DNA from: an uncultured Oscillospiraceae bacterium
Lineage (GTDB): Bacteria > Bacillota > Clostridia > Oscillospirales > Oscillospiraceae
Length of the DNA: 37,035 nucleotides
Reading direction: 5' to 3'
Assembly (NCBI GenBank): GCA_947581795.1
Contig: CANPVS010000061.1
Location: 1 to 37,035, forward strand
Both the position numbers and the translations under genes were made by a program. Positions 1 to 15,935 of the stretch are shown one piece after another. The notes under the pieces are model-generated. The model ran no database searches. It worked only from the letters and a program-made list of their open reading frames with translations, and was not told where the DNA came from. How positions within the stretch are numbered: position 1 is the first letter of the stretch; each line of letters starts with the position of its first letter.

Positions 1-7382
<7,382 letters not shown>

Positions 7383-7401
7383 ACACAAGCATACCAACTT
7401 C

Positions 7402-7446
7402 GCTCCATCCACTTCGCGTTCCGCGCGGAGTGGATGGGGTCATTTT
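7402..7446 (+). terminator. Probable rho-independent terminator after rpoC
   Basis: A 9-bp perfect stem (CCATCCACT at 7405-7413, AGTGGATGG at 7429-7437) can be extended by wobble pairs. Its 15-nt loop holds a further CGCG/CGCG pairing. A short TTTT (7443-7446) follows. The U tract is weak and set off by a few bases, so termination may be partial and some read-through into the acyltransferase genes is possible. Confidence 0.55.
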
Positions 7447-7472
7447 GAGAGAAACTGAGGACAGAGCGGGCT

Positions 7473-8933
7473 ATGTTGTTCAACTCCTATATCTTTGTGC
7501 TCCTGTTTCTGCCTTTGACGGTCACAGGGTACTATCTTCTGAATAAACTGAAGACGAGCACAGCGGCCCACCTGTTTCTGCTGGGGATGAGCCTGTGGTT
7601 CTACGGGTACTTCAACGTCTCCTACCTGCCCATCATCCTGGCCAGCGTGGCGGTGAACTACGGCCTGTACCGGGCCATGGGCGCGGCGGGACATGGGGGC
7701 TGGCGGAAGCTGGCCCTGGCCGCGGCGCTCCTGTTCAACCTGGGTATCCTGTTCTATTATAAATACTTCGATTTCTTCACGGAGAACGTAAATGCTCTCT
7801 TCGGCAGCGACTGGCCCCTGCGGCGGCTCATCCTGCCCCTGGGCATCAGCTTCTTCACCTTCCAGCAGCTTTCCTTCGTCATCGACGCCTACCGGGGCCA
7901 GGTGGCGGACTACGGCTTTCTGGACTACGCCCTGTTCGTGACCTATTTCCCCCAGCTCATCGCCGGGCCCATTGTCACCCACGACGAGCTGGTGCCCCAG
8001 TTCCGGGACGAGCGCCGCCGCCGTATCGACTGGGACCGCTTCGCCGGGGGGCTCTATCTATTCGCCATGGGCATGGCCAAGAAGGTCCTCATCGCGGACA
8101 CCTTCGGCAGCGCCGCCAACTGGGGCTTCGCCAACATCCCCGCCCTCAGCAGCGCCAGCGCCGTTCTGGTGTCCCTTAGCTATACCATTCAAATATACTT
8201 CGACTTCAGCGGCTACTGCGACATGGCCATCGGTATCGGGAAGATGATGAACATCGACCTGCCGCTGAACTTCGACTCCCCCTATAAGGCAAAGACCATC
8301 ACGGAGTTCTGGGACCGGTGGCACATGACCCTGACCCGGTTCTTCACCCGGTACGTGTATATCCCCCTGGGCGGCAGCCGGAAGGGGGCGGGCCGGACCT
8401 ACCTCAACATGATGGTGGTGTTTCTGGTGAGCGGCCTGTGGCACGGGGCCAACTGGACATTCGTCCTGTGGGGCGCCCTGCACGGGGTCTTCTCCGTCGT
8501 CACAAGGCGCTTTAAGAAGTTCTTTGAAAAGCTCCCCGGCCCGGTGGGGTGGCTCGTCACCTTTGTCTTTGTGGACCTGGCCTGGGTGCTGTTCCGGGCC
8601 GATTCCATCGCCGACGCGGGCCGGCTCATCGGCCGCATCTTCGCGTTCTCCGGGGGCGGCGTGGCCCGGGAGATCGTGGACTGCTTCGCCCTGCCGGAGC
8701 TTGAATTCGTCGTGGCCCACCTGCTGCGGGCGGAGACCACGGGCCTGTGGAGCTATGGGCTGTGCGCGGTTTTCTTTGTTCTGGCGTTCTGGTTCCTGGG
8801 GCGGAGAAACGCCTATGAGCGGATGGAGAGGATGAAGCCGGGACCGGTGAACAGCCTGGTCACGGCGGCGCTGCTGGCGTGGTGCGTGTACTCTTTCTCC
8901 GGCGTCAGCACGTTTTTGTACTTCAACTTCTGA
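7473..8933 (+). CDS. MBOAT family membrane O-acyltransferase (AlgI/DltB-like)
   Basis: This is a polytopic membrane protein of 486 residues in the membrane-bound O-acyltransferase family. Such proteins pass acyl (often acetyl) groups from the cytoplasm to extracellular polysaccharides or wall polymers. The family hallmarks are present: FWDRWHMTLTRFF with H284, followed by YVYIPLGGSRKG, and the catalytic-histidine segment SGLWHGANWTFVLWG with H324. Multiple hydrophobic helices run from the N-terminus (LFNSYIFVLLFLPLTVTGYY) to the C-terminus. The ATG is preceded by a modest GAGG-type ribosome site. The next gene begins 13 bp after the stop and encodes an SGNH-like partner, the usual two-gene arrangement for this chemistry. 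The acyl acceptor cannot be told from sequence. AlgI-like is a better description than DltB because no dltA/C/D genes are adjacent. Confidence 0.93.
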   Translation: MLFNSYIFVLLFLPLTVTGYYLLNKLKTSTAAHLFLLGMSLWFYGYFNVSYLPIILASVAVNYGLYRAMGAAGHGGWRKLALAAALLFNLGILFYYKYFDFFTENVNALFGSDWPLRRLILPLGISFFTFQQLSFVIDAYRGQVADYGFLDYALFVTYFPQLIAGPIVTHDELVPQFRDERRRRIDWDRFAGGLYLFAMGMAKKVLIADTFGSAANWGFANIPALSSASAVLVSLSYTIQIYFDFSGYCDMAIGIGKMMNIDLPLNFDSPYKAKTITEFWDRWHMTLTRFFTRYVYIPLGGSRKGAGRTYLNMMVVFLVSGLWHGANWTFVLWGALHGVFSVVTRRFKKFFEKLPGPVGWLVTFVFVDLAWVLFRADSIADAGRLIGRIFAFSGGGVAREIVDCFALPELEFVVAHLLRAETTGLWSYGLCAVFFVLAFWFLGRRNAYERMERMKPGPVNSLVTAALLAWCVYSFSGVSTFLYFNF

Positions 8934-8946
8934 GGGGGGCGGAGCC

Positions 8947-10002
8947 ATGACGAGCAAAAAATGGATCGGGCTGTGCCTGGGCGTGTTTTTGGCGCTGCTT
9001 GTTCTCCCCGCGGCCCTGACGGCTGTGATCGACCCCTTCTTCCATTACCATGCGCCTTTGGAGGGCGTGAGCTATATCATCGACGACGAGCGGTACCAGA
9101 ACGACGGCATCATGCGCCACTTTGACTACGACGCGGTCATCACCGGCACGTCCATGACCGAGTACTTCAAAACCTCGGAATTCGACCAGCTATTCGGCGT
9201 GAAGTCGGTGAAGGTGCCCTATTCCGGGGGCGGCTTTTTGGAGCAGACGAAAAACCTGGAGCGGGGTTTCGCCTCCCGGCCGGAGATACGATACGTGGTC
9301 CGCAGCATCGAGCCCCTGTCCATGGGCATGGGCAAGGACGAGATCCAGACCGACGCCTATCCCGGCTACCTCTACGACGACGCGCTCTGTAACGACGTGA
9401 ACTACCTTCTGAATAAAGAGGTGCTGCTGGGCCACACCATGGAGGACCTGGCCTGGACCCTCTACGGCAACGAGACCACCAGCTTCGACGAGTACGCCAA
9501 CTGGTCCCGCATCCACACCTTCAGCAAAGAGGCGGTCCTGGCCGGGTTCCAGCGGGCGGAGGTGGCGGACGAGCCGGTGGTGTTTTCCCAGGAGGAAAAG
9601 GAGGAGCTGGGGGGCAACCTGGAGCAGAACATCGTGGCCCTGGCCCAGTCCCACCCGGAGACGGAGTTTTACTACTTCTTCGCCCCCTACAGCATCCTGT
9701 GGTGGGACACCGCCATCCGGGAGGGGCGGTTCGGCTACGAGCTGGAGCGAATGGCCTTCGTGGCGGAGAAGCTTCTGGCCTGCAGCAACATCCGGCTGTT
9801 CTCCTTCAGCGACGACTACGATCTGGTGACGGACCTGGACCGCTACCGGGACTACGCCCACTATGACGAGGACGCCAACTCCGCTATGCTCCGCCGGATG
9901 CGGGACGGGGAATATGAGCTGACGCTGGAGAATTATAAGGAGCGGCTGGAGGGGATGCGGGCCTTTTACGCCGCCTATGACTACGACGGCATCTATTCCT
10001 GA
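8947..10002 (+). CDS. SGNH/AlgX-like acyltransferase partner protein, membrane-anchored
   Basis: A 351-residue protein with an N-terminal signal-anchor helix (about residues 6-27, WIGLCLGVFLALLVLPAAL) and an extracytoplasmic domain. The motif ITGTSMTEYF puts a candidate nucleophile at S69 in a GTS context, and RDYAHYDEDAN gives D302 and H305 in a DxxH arrangement. Together these resemble the Ser-Asp-His triad of SGNH/AlgX/DHHW-type proteins that work beside MBOAT proteins. It starts 13 bp after the MBOAT gene with a GGGGGGCGGAG ribosome site, so the two are surely co-transcribed. The inferred role is final transfer or removal of the acyl group on a surface glycan outside the membrane. The family is assigned from motifs only and overall similarity could not be searched. 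Confidence 0.75.
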   Translation: MTSKKWIGLCLGVFLALLVLPAALTAVIDPFFHYHAPLEGVSYIIDDERYQNDGIMRHFDYDAVITGTSMTEYFKTSEFDQLFGVKSVKVPYSGGGFLEQTKNLERGFASRPEIRYVVRSIEPLSMGMGKDEIQTDAYPGYLYDDALCNDVNYLLNKEVLLGHTMEDLAWTLYGNETTSFDEYANWSRIHTFSKEAVLAGFQRAEVADEPVVFSQEEKEELGGNLEQNIVALAQSHPETEFYYFFAPYSILWWDTAIREGRFGYELERMAFVAEKLLACSNIRLFSFSDDYDLVTDLDRYRDYAHYDEDANSAMLRRMRDGEYELTLENYKERLEGMRAFYAAYDYDGIYS

Positions 10003-10040
10003 CAACGGGCGTTTTTTGCCCGGAAACAGGAGATTTTTCC

Positions 10041-10069
10041 TTGACACGTCAGGGATTATCTGTTAAAAT
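10041..10069 (+). promoter_or_regulatory. Strong housekeeping promoter for rpsL-rpsG-fusA
   Basis: TTGACA at 10041-10046 and TAAAAT at 10064-10069 are separated by exactly 17 bp. The -35 box is full consensus. Transcription should start near 10076, leaving a leader of about 60 nt before rpsL. This makes the str genes independent of rpoBC and of the acyltransferase pair. Confidence 0.85.
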
Positions 10070-10136
10070 CCTATTTTGCGTGAAAGCGTGGATTTTCTGC
10101 GCCCAAAAACGTAATCTTTGAAGAAAGGAGAACGAA

Positions 10137-10550
10137 ATGCCTACTTTTAACCAGCTGGTCCGCAAGGGCAGACAGCAGGTGACCTACAAGTCCACCTCTC
10201 CCGCTATGCAGAAGGGCCTCAACACCCTGAAGAACCGCGAGACCGATCTGTCCAGCCCCCAGAAGCGCGGCGTCTGCACCGCTGTTCGTACTTCCACTCC
10301 TAAGAAGCCGAACTCCGCCCTGCGGAAGATCGCCCGTGTGCGTCTCACCAACGGCTACGAGGTGACGGCCTATATCCCCGGCATCGGCCACAACCTGCAG
10401 GAGCACTCTGTGGTGATGATCCGCGGCGGCCGTGTGAAGGACCTGCCCGGCGTGCGTTACCACATCATCCGCGGCTCTCTGGATACCCAGGGCGTGGACG
10501 GCCGTCGCCAGGCTCGCTCCAAGTATGGCGCGAAGCGCCCCAAGAAGTAA
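10137..10550 (+). CDS. rpsL: 30S ribosomal protein S12
   Basis: S12 of the small ribosomal subunit, 137 residues, the normal bacterial size; it sits near the decoding centre. The conserved segments [11 protein letters not shown] and [13 protein letters not shown] are present. The lysines whose change gives streptomycin resistance in other bacteria are wild type, so sensitivity at this target is predicted. The ATG is preceded by a strong AAAGGAG ribosome site. The gene is first in the rpsL-rpsG-fusA unit. A 125-nt structured spacer separates it from rpsG. Confidence 0.99.
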   Translation: MPTFNQLVRKGRQQVTYKSTSPAMQKGLNTLKNRETDLSSPQKRGVCTAVRTSTPKKPNSALRKIARVRLTNGYEVTAYIPGIGHNLQEHSVVMIRGGRVKDLPGVRYHIIRGSLDTQGVDGRRQARSKYGAKRPKK

Positions 10551-10675
10551 GCACATCCCCAACAGCGTCCCTGTTGGTTCCTTATATAATATATGGGAAC
10601 GCCAGGGCGCAAACGGAAGTCGAAAGACACTTTCGAGTACCGGTGAATTCATTCTTATGAAGGAGGGAAGATAAA
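10551..10675 (+). promoter_or_regulatory. Structured rpsL-rpsG intercistronic spacer (candidate S7 autoregulatory site)
   Basis: Three hairpins can be drawn in this 125-nt spacer. Hairpin 1 is CCAACAG/CTGTTGG (10559-10565 with 10571-10577). Hairpin 2 is TTCC/GGAA (10578-10581 with 10596-10599), immediately adjacent to hairpin 1. Hairpin 3 is TCGAAAG/CTTTCGA (10620-10626 with 10630-10636, 3-nt loop). The rpsG ribosome site AGGAGGG follows at about 10661. In Escherichia coli, S7 represses the str operon by binding the S12-S7 intercistronic RNA. A similar role here is inferred from position and structure only. A TATAAT at 10585-10590 has no partner -35 box. Confidence 0.4.
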
Positions 10676-11146
10676 GTGCCCAGAAGAGGTAACGTTCCCA
10701 AAAGAGAGATCTTGCCGGATCCTGTTTATCATTCCGTTCTGGTGACCAAGCTGGTCAACCAGATCATGCTGGACGGCAAGAAGGGCGTCGCTCAGAAGGT
10801 CGTGTACTCCGCCTTTGACATCATCAAGGAGAAGACCGGAAAGGACCCCATGGAGGCCTACACCGAGGCCCTCAACAACATCATGCCCAGCCTGGAAGTG
10901 AAGGCCCGCCGCGTGGGCGGCGCCACCTACCAGGTGCCCATCGAAGTGCGCCCCGCCCGGCGGCAGACCCTTGGCCTGCGCTGGCTCGTCGGCTACGCCC
11001 GCAAGCGCGGCGAGAAGACGATGAAGGAGCGCCTGGCCGGTGAGATCATGGACGCGTCCAACAACACCGGCAACGCCGTGAAAAAGCGCGAGGATACCCA
11101 CAAGATGGCCGAGTCCAACAAGGCCTTCGCGCACTTCCGGTATTAA
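10676..11146 (+). CDS. rpsG: 30S ribosomal protein S7
   Basis: S7 of the small ribosomal subunit, 156 residues, the usual length; it binds and nucleates the 16S rRNA 3' major domain. The start is GTG ([10 protein letters not shown]...), placed by a strong AGGAGGG site at about 10661 with normal spacing. Conserved segments include [35 protein letters not shown] and [16 protein letters not shown]. It lies between rpsL and fusA as in most bacteria, 24 bp before fusA. Confidence 0.99.
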   Translation: MPRRGNVPKREILPDPVYHSVLVTKLVNQIMLDGKKGVAQKVVYSAFDIIKEKTGKDPMEAYTEALNNIMPSLEVKARRVGGATYQVPIEVRPARRQTLGLRWLVGYARKRGEKTMKERLAGEIMDASNNTGNAVKKREDTHKMAESNKAFAHFRY

Positions 11147-11170
11147 TTTTCCCAGAAGGACTTTGAACGC

Positions 11171-13246
11171 ATGCCGAGAGAGTATTCCCTTGAAAAAACC
11201 CGAAATATCGGCATAATGGCCCACATCGACGCCGGCAAGACCACCACCACCGAGCGCATCCTGTTCTACACCGGCGTCAACTACAAGCTTGGCGAGGTCC
11301 ATGAGGGCAACGCCACCATGGACTGGATGGTCCAGGAGCAGGAGCGGGGCATCACCATCACCAGCGCCGCCACCACCTGCCACTGGCGCGATCACCGCAT
11401 CAACATCATCGACACTCCGGGCCACGTGGACTTTACGGTGGAGGTGGAGCGCTCCCTGCGTGTGCTGGACGGTTCTGTGACCGTCCTGTGCGCCAAGGGC
11501 GGCGTGGAGCCCCAGACCGAGACCGTGTGGCGCCAGGCCGATAACTACAATGTCCCCCGTCTCATCTATATCAATAAGATGGACATCATGGGCGCCGACT
11601 TCTACAACGTGGTGGACATGGTGAAGGAACGGCTGAAATGCAACGCCGTGCCCATCCAGCTCCCCATCGGCAAGGAGGCCGACTTCCGCGGTATCATCGA
11701 TCTTGTCGAGATGAAGGCGGACGTGTACTACGACGACCTGGGCAAGGACATGCATGTGGAGGACATCCCCGCCGACATGCTGGACCAGGCCAAGGAGTAC
11801 CGGGAAAAGCTGATCGACGCCGTCAGCATGTTCTCTGACGACATCGCCATGCTCTATCTGGAGGGGGAGGATATCCCCGCCGATATGATCCGTTCCGCCC
11901 TCCGGGAGGGCACCATCAGCAACAAGCTGGTGTGCGTCACCTGCGGTACCAGCTACCGCAACAAGGGCGTACAGAAGCTTTTGGACGCCATCGTGGACTT
12001 CCTGCCCTCGCCCCTGGACGTGCCCCCTGTGAAGGGGACCGACCCCAGGACCGGCAAGGACGTGGAGCGCCCCGCCAGCGACGAGGAACCCTTCGCCGCC
12101 CTGGCCTTCAAAGTCATGGCCGACCCCCATGTGGGCAAGCTCACCTTCGCCCGTGTCTATTCCGGCACGGCCACGTCGGGCTCCACGGTCATGAACTCCA
12201 CCAAGGGCAAGCGGGAGCGCCTGGCAAGAGTGCTGCTGATGCACGCCAACCACCGGCAGGAGCTGGACACCATCTATTCCGGCGACATCGTCGCCCTGGT
12301 GGGCCTGAAGAACACCACCACCGGAGACACCCTTTCCGACGACAAGCACCAGATCGTGCTGGAATCCATGGAATTCCCCGAGCCGGTCATCCGGGTGGCC
12401 ATCGAGCCCAAGACCAAGGCCGGCGAGGAAAAGCTCAACATCGCCCTGGCGAGACTAGCCGAAGAGGACCCCACCTTCAAGGCATACACCGACGAGGAGA
12501 CGGGCCAGACCATCATCGCGGGCATGGGCGAGCTGCACCTGGAGATCATCGTGGACCGGCTGCTGCGTGAGTTCCGCGTGGAGGCCAACGTGGGCAAGCC
12601 CCAGGTCTCCTACAAGGAGACTATCACCCGCCCGGCGACGGTGGACGTGCGTTACGCCCGCCAGACCGGCGGCAAGGGCCAGTTCGCCCAGGTCAAGCTG
12701 ATGATCGAGCCCAACGAGTCCGGCAAGGGCTACGAGTTCGTGAACGCCGTCACCGGCGGCGCCATCCCCGGCGAGTTCATCCCCGCCATCGACCAGGGCA
12801 TCCAGGGCGCTATGCTCTCGGGCACCGTGGCCGGTTATCCGGTGGTGGACGTGAAGGCCACCGTCCTGGACGGCCAGTTCCACGAGGTGGACTCCTCCGA
12901 GATGGCCTTCAAGATCTGCGGCAGCATGGCCTTCAAGGAGGCCTGCGAAAAGGCCGGGCCCACCCTGTTGGAGCCCATCATGAAAGTGGTGGTCACCACC
13001 CCCGAGGAGTATATGGGCGACGTCATCGGCGACATCAACGCCCGCCGGGGACAGGTCCAGGGCCAGGAGTTCCGCAACGGCGCCGTCATCATCGAATGCA
13101 ATGTGCCCCTGTCCAGTATGTTCGGCTACGCCACGGACCTGCGCAGCAGGACCCAGGGCCGCGCCAACTACTCCATGGAACCCAGCCACTATATCGAGCT
13201 GCCCCAGGGCCTGCGGGAAAAACTGGTGGGAGCTCGCAGTAAGTGA
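11171..13246 (+). CDS. fusA: Translation elongation factor G
   Basis: EF-G, the GTPase that drives ribosomal translocation and, with RRF, ribosome recycling; 691 residues, full length. GTPase motifs are clear: G1 [14 protein letters not shown] near residues 17-30, G2 [12 protein letters not shown]3 [15 protein letters not shown] and G4 INKMD. Domain IV/V segments such as [13 protein letters not shown] and the C-terminal [12 protein letters not shown] are present. An AGAAGGA ribosome site lies 24 bp after rpsG, so it is in the same unit. The tuf promoter begins within 10 bp of the fusA stop. Confidence 0.99.
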   Translation: MPREYSLEKTRNIGIMAHIDAGKTTTTERILFYTGVNYKLGEVHEGNATMDWMVQEQERGITITSAATTCHWRDHRINIIDTPGHVDFTVEVERSLRVLDGSVTVLCAKGGVEPQTETVWRQADNYNVPRLIYINKMDIMGADFYNVVDMVKERLKCNAVPIQLPIGKEADFRGIIDLVEMKADVYYDDLGKDMHVEDIPADMLDQAKEYREKLIDAVSMFSDDIAMLYLEGEDIPADMIRSALREGTISNKLVCVTCGTSYRNKGVQKLLDAIVDFLPSPLDVPPVKGTDPRTGKDVERPASDEEPFAALAFKVMADPHVGKLTFARVYSGTATSGSTVMNSTKGKRERLARVLLMHANHRQELDTIYSGDIVALVGLKNTTTGDTLSDDKHQIVLESMEFPEPVIRVAIEPKTKAGEEKLNIALARLAEEDPTFKAYTDEETGQTIIAGMGELHLEIIVDRLLREFRVEANVGKPQVSYKETITRPATVDVRYARQTGGKGQFAQVKLMIEPNESGKGYEFVNAVTGGAIPGEFIPAIDQGIQGAMLSGTVAGYPVVDVKATVLDGQFHEVDSSEMAFKICGSMAFKEACEKAGPTLLEPIMKVVVTTPEEYMGDVIGDINARRGQVQGQEFRNGAVIIECNVPLSSMFGYATDLRSRTQGRANYSMEPSHYIELPQGLREKLVGARSK

Positions 13247-13254
13247 AAAACTTA

Positions 13255-13283
13255 TTGCAAAATATCCCTGCATATTGTATAAT
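13255..13283 (+). promoter_or_regulatory. Promoter for tuf
   Basis: TTGCAA at 13255-13260 and a perfect TATAAT at 13278-13283 are separated by 17 bp, in the AT-rich gap just after fusA. The predicted start is near 13290, giving a leader of about 47 nt. No terminator is visible between fusA and tuf, so tuf may be read both from here and from the rpsL promoter. Confidence 0.8.
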
Positions 13284-13336
13284 CTCAATCGCGAGTTAAG
13301 GATCTTATTTTTTCTACTATTTAGGAGGACAATGCA

Positions 13337-14542
13337 ATGGCAAAGCAAATGTTCAACCGCACCAAGCCCCATGTGAACATCGGCACCATCGGCCACATCG
13401 ACCACGGCAAGACTACCCTGACGGCGGCTATCACCAAGGTCCTGAACATGGCTGACCCCACCGCTGCCGAATATACCGCTTACGATCAGATCGACAAGGC
13501 CCCCGAAGAGAAGGCCCGCGGCATCACGATCAACACCGCGCACGTCGAGTATCAGACCGAAGCCCGCCACTACGCCCACGTCGACTGCCCGGGCCACGCG
13601 GACTATATCAAGAACATGATCACCGGCGCTGCTCAGATGGACGGCGCTATCCTGGTCATCGCCGCTTCCGACGGCCCCATGGCCCAGACCCGTGAGCACC
13701 TGCTGCTGGCCCGCCAGGTGAACGTGCCTTACGTTCTGGTGTTCCTGAACAAGTGCGACCAGGTGGACGACCCCGAGCTCTTGGAGCTGGTGGAGATGGA
13801 AGTCCGCGAGCTGCTCAACGAGTACGGCTTCCCCGGCGACGACACCCCCATCATCAAGGGCTCCGCTCTGGAGTGCCTGGTGAGCACCGAGACCGATCCT
13901 CACGCCCCCGTTTACAACTGCATCTGGGAGCTGATGAACGCTGTCGATACCTGGATCAAGACCCCCGAGCGCGCTGCCGATAAGCCCTTCCTGATGCCCA
14001 TCGAGGACGTGTTCACCATCTCCGGCCGCGGCACCGTCGTTACCGGCCGTGTGGAGCGTGGTCAGGTCAAGGTCGGCGACAAGGTCGAGATCGTTGGCAT
14101 CAAGGAGACCCAGGAGACCGTCGTGACCGGCACCGAGATGTTCCACAAGACCTTGGAGTACGCCGAGGCCGGCGACAACGTGGGCTGCTTGCTGCGCGGC
14201 ATCGACAAGAAGGCCGTCGTCCGCGGCCAGGTGCTGGCTGCTCCCAAGAGCATCCATCCCCACACCAAGTTCGTGGGCCAGGTCTACGTCCTGTCCAAGG
14301 ACGAAGGCGGCCGTCACACCCCGTTCTTCAACAACTATCGTCCTCAGTTCTACTTCCGTACCACCGACGTGACCGGCGTTATCTCCCTGCCTGACGGCGT
14401 CGAGATGTGCATGCCCGGCGATAACGTGGACATGAACGTGGAGCTGATCACCCCCATCGCCATCGAGGTGGGCCTGCGCTTCGCTATCCGCGAGGGCGGC
14501 CGTACCGTTGGCTCCGGCGTGGTCATCGAGGTCAAGGAGTAA
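13337..14542 (+). CDS. tuf: Translation elongation factor Tu
   Basis: EF-Tu delivers aminoacyl-tRNA to the ribosome as a GTP complex. It has 401 residues, near the usual length. GTPase motifs: [14 protein letters not shown] near residues 18-31, [13 protein letters not shown] (switch I), [12 protein letters not shown] (switch II) and NKCD. Domain 2 ([13 protein letters not shown]) and domain 3 ([13 protein letters not shown]) follow. The chosen ATG has an AGGAGG site at 13323-13328. An out-of-frame ATG sits 5 bp upstream and is not the start. The gene has its own promoter and ends at a very strong terminator. Confidence 0.99.
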   Translation: MAKQMFNRTKPHVNIGTIGHIDHGKTTLTAAITKVLNMADPTAAEYTAYDQIDKAPEEKARGITINTAHVEYQTEARHYAHVDCPGHADYIKNMITGAAQMDGAILVIAASDGPMAQTREHLLLARQVNVPYVLVFLNKCDQVDDPELLELVEMEVRELLNEYGFPGDDTPIIKGSALECLVSTETDPHAPVYNCIWELMNAVDTWIKTPERAADKPFLMPIEDVFTISGRGTVVTGRVERGQVKVGDKVEIVGIKETQETVVTGTEMFHKTLEYAEAGDNVGCLLRGIDKKAVVRGQVLAAPKSIHPHTKFVGQVYVLSKDEGGRHTPFFNNYRPQFYFRTTDVTGVISLPDGVEMCMPGDNVDMNVELITPIAIEVGLRFAIREGGRTVGSGVVIEVKE

Positions 14543-14553
14543 ATCCTTTTTAC

Positions 14554-14587
14554 AAAAAACACCCGCAGATATCTGCGGGTGTTTTTT
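14554..14587. terminator. Bidirectional rho-independent terminator (tuf / DUF4830 gene)
   Basis: A 34-bp perfect palindrome: six A, then CACCCGCAGAT and its exact complement, then six T, centred at 14570/14571. Read on either strand it gives a GC-rich stem followed by a U tract. It therefore serves tuf on the forward strand and the convergent gene whose stop is at 14590 on the reverse strand. Confidence 0.95.
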
Positions 14588-14589
14588 GC

Positions 14590-15039
14590 TTACTTGAGCC
14601 CGATCATAAAGCCATTGAGGTTGGTGGAGTGGACGTCGCCGCCGATGACCTGGTTTTTGAATATGTACAGGTCCGCGATGACGGTCTGGTCCGGGTCCGG
14701 GTAGTTGGTGACCGTGTAGCTGTAGAGGGTGCAGGTCCGGCCGGCGAATTTGGAAAGGTCCCAGCCCTGCTGCTTTTGCAGCTCATTGTAGGTCTCGTAC
14801 ACCTGGGAGAACCGCTCCGGGATGAGGATCTCCTGGACCTGCTCCGTGGCCCCGTCCGCCTCCCAGCCGCATTCGGCCAGGTAAGCGACGCGCTTTTCCG
14901 TGGTGGAGGCTCGATCTTTGGCCAGGATCTTCACGCCCCCGGCGGCGCTGCCCACCGTCAGCAGAACGGCCAGCAGCACCAGCGCGCACAGCACCACCAA
15001 AAAGGTCCGTGTCTTTGGTTGGATGTTTATTCGTTTCAT
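14590..15039 (-). CDS. DUF4830 domain-containing membrane-anchored protein
   Basis: A 149-residue protein. An N-terminal hydrophobic helix at about residues 12-34 (FLVVLCALVLLAVLLTVGSA) suggests a signal anchor or signal peptide, with the rest outside the cell. The body resembles the DUF4830 pattern: an RVAYLAECGWEAD start, ILIPERFSQVYETYNELQ, QQGWDLSKFAGR, TVTNYPD and a C-terminal GGDVHSTNLNGFMIGL. The function of this family is not known to me. The ATG has a GGGAGG site upstream. It is the only gene on the reverse strand in this part, convergent with tuf across the shared terminator. It is divergent from the pseudouridine synthase gene with only 35 bp between the two starts. Confidence 0.8.
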   Translation of the reverse strand: MKRINIQPKTRTFLVVLCALVLLAVLLTVGSAAGGVKILAKDRASTTEKRVAYLAECGWEADGATEQVQEILIPERFSQVYETYNELQKQQGWDLSKFAGRTCTLYSYTVTNYPDPDQTVIADLYIFKNQVIGGDVHSTNLNGFMIGLK

Positions 15040-15074
15040 GGTTACAGCATATTCCTCCCAAAGGAGTTCTATGA

Positions 15075-15785
15075 ATGGAGCAGGAGAGACTTGACAAGAT
15101 ATTGGCCGGCTCCGGCCACTTCACCCGTTCGGAGGCCAAGAGCCTCATCCTGGCCGGGTCCGTCACGGTGGACGGGGCGGTGGTCCGCCGCCCGGAGGCG
15201 AAGGTGAGCCGGTCCTCCGCCATCGTGGCCGGAGGAAAGCAGATCGAAGGGGCGGAATTCGTCTACTATATGCTCAATAAGCCCGCCGGAACCATATGCG
15301 CCACCGAGGACGGGGCGTATCCCGCGGTCACCTCCCTGCTGCCCCGGCACCTGCAGAAGCGGGGCCTCTTTCCCGTGGGACGGCTGGACGCGGACGTGAC
15401 AGGCCTCGTCATTTTGACGGACGACGGCGTCTTCGCCCACCGGGTCACCGCCCCCCGGGCGGAGGTCAAAAAGGTATATGAGATAGAGACAGATATACCC
15501 CTGGACCAGGCCGACGCGGACCGGCTGGCGGCGGGGGTGACCATGCCCGACGGCACGGCCTACCGCCCCGCCGTACTTTCCATCGATCCGGCGGACCCCA
15601 GAAGGGGGTCGGTGACCGTCACGGAGGGGAAATTCCACGAGGTGAAGAACCTCATTTCCGCCTGCGGAAAGCGCATTGATGCTATGAAAAGAGTGTCCAT
15701 CGGGGGAATACAACTTGATGAAAACCTGCAAACCGGTATGGTCCGAAAATTGGAAAAAGAGGAAGCGTTCGCTATTTTTCTATAA
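15075..15785 (+). CDS. rRNA pseudouridine synthase, RsuA/RluB family
   Basis: A 236-residue enzyme that converts a specific rRNA uridine to pseudouridine. An N-terminal S4 RNA-binding domain (about residues 2-50, ERLDKILAGSGHFTRSEAK) precedes the synthase domain. The catalytic aspartate is D105 in FPVGRLDADVTGLVILT. Other family segments are YYMLNKPAGTICA, HRVTAPRAEVKKVYE and EGKFHEVKNL. Overall architecture is that of RsuA/RluB/RluF, but the exact target site cannot be assigned. An AAGGAG site precedes ATG 15075, and an ATG 4 bp upstream is out of frame. Codons become AT-richer toward the 3' end, merging into an AT-rich spacer. Confidence 0.93.
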   Translation: MEQERLDKILAGSGHFTRSEAKSLILAGSVTVDGAVVRRPEAKVSRSSAIVAGGKQIEGAEFVYYMLNKPAGTICATEDGAYPAVTSLLPRHLQKRGLFPVGRLDADVTGLVILTDDGVFAHRVTAPRAEVKKVYEIETDIPLDQADADRLAAGVTMPDGTAYRPAVLSIDPADPRRGSVTVTEGKFHEVKNLISACGKRIDAMKRVSIGGIQLDENLQTGMVRKLEKEEAFAIFL

Positions 15786-15802
15786 GTGGCGCTAATATAA
15801 AG

Positions 15803-15824
15803 GCTGATTTTTGTGCAAATCAGC
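15803..15824. repeat. Inverted repeat in AT-rich spacer
   Basis: GCTGATTT (15803-15810) and AAATCAGC (15817-15824) form a perfect 8-bp stem with a 6-nt loop just after the pseudouridine synthase stop. No T tract follows, so it is a poor terminator. It may be a processing stem or a protein-binding dyad. The surrounding 15786-15935 spacer is strikingly AT-rich for this genome and also holds the promoter of the next gene. Confidence 0.4.
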
Positions 15825-15875
15825 GGAAAGAATCCAAACAAAATAAAAAGTTTACAAATTTTTAGCTGGTTTCTA

Positions 15876-15904
15876 TTGCAAAATGACGATGTTTGATTTA
15901 CAAT
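15876..15904 (+). promoter_or_regulatory. Promoter for the CdaR-like regulator / ftsEX unit
   Basis: TTGCAA at 15876-15881 and TACAAT at 15899-15904 have 17-bp spacing. The -35 box is the same TTGCAA as in the tuf promoter. The predicted start near 15911 leaves a leader of about 25 nt before the ATG at 15936. No other promoter is evident before ftsE, so this probably drives the whole unit to 22453. Confidence 0.75.
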
Positions 15905-15935
15905 AATCGCATGTATTTTGTGGGGGTAGGATACT

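Noticed and set aside
10006-10022. CGGGC/GCCCG hairpin after the SGNH gene as a terminator
   Set aside because: The run of T lies in the loop, not after the stem, and the stem is only 5 bp. It is weak at best.
10585-10590. TATAAT in the rpsL-rpsG spacer as an internal promoter
   Set aside because: No -35-like sequence at suitable spacing; the nearest TTGGTT is only 5 bp upstream.
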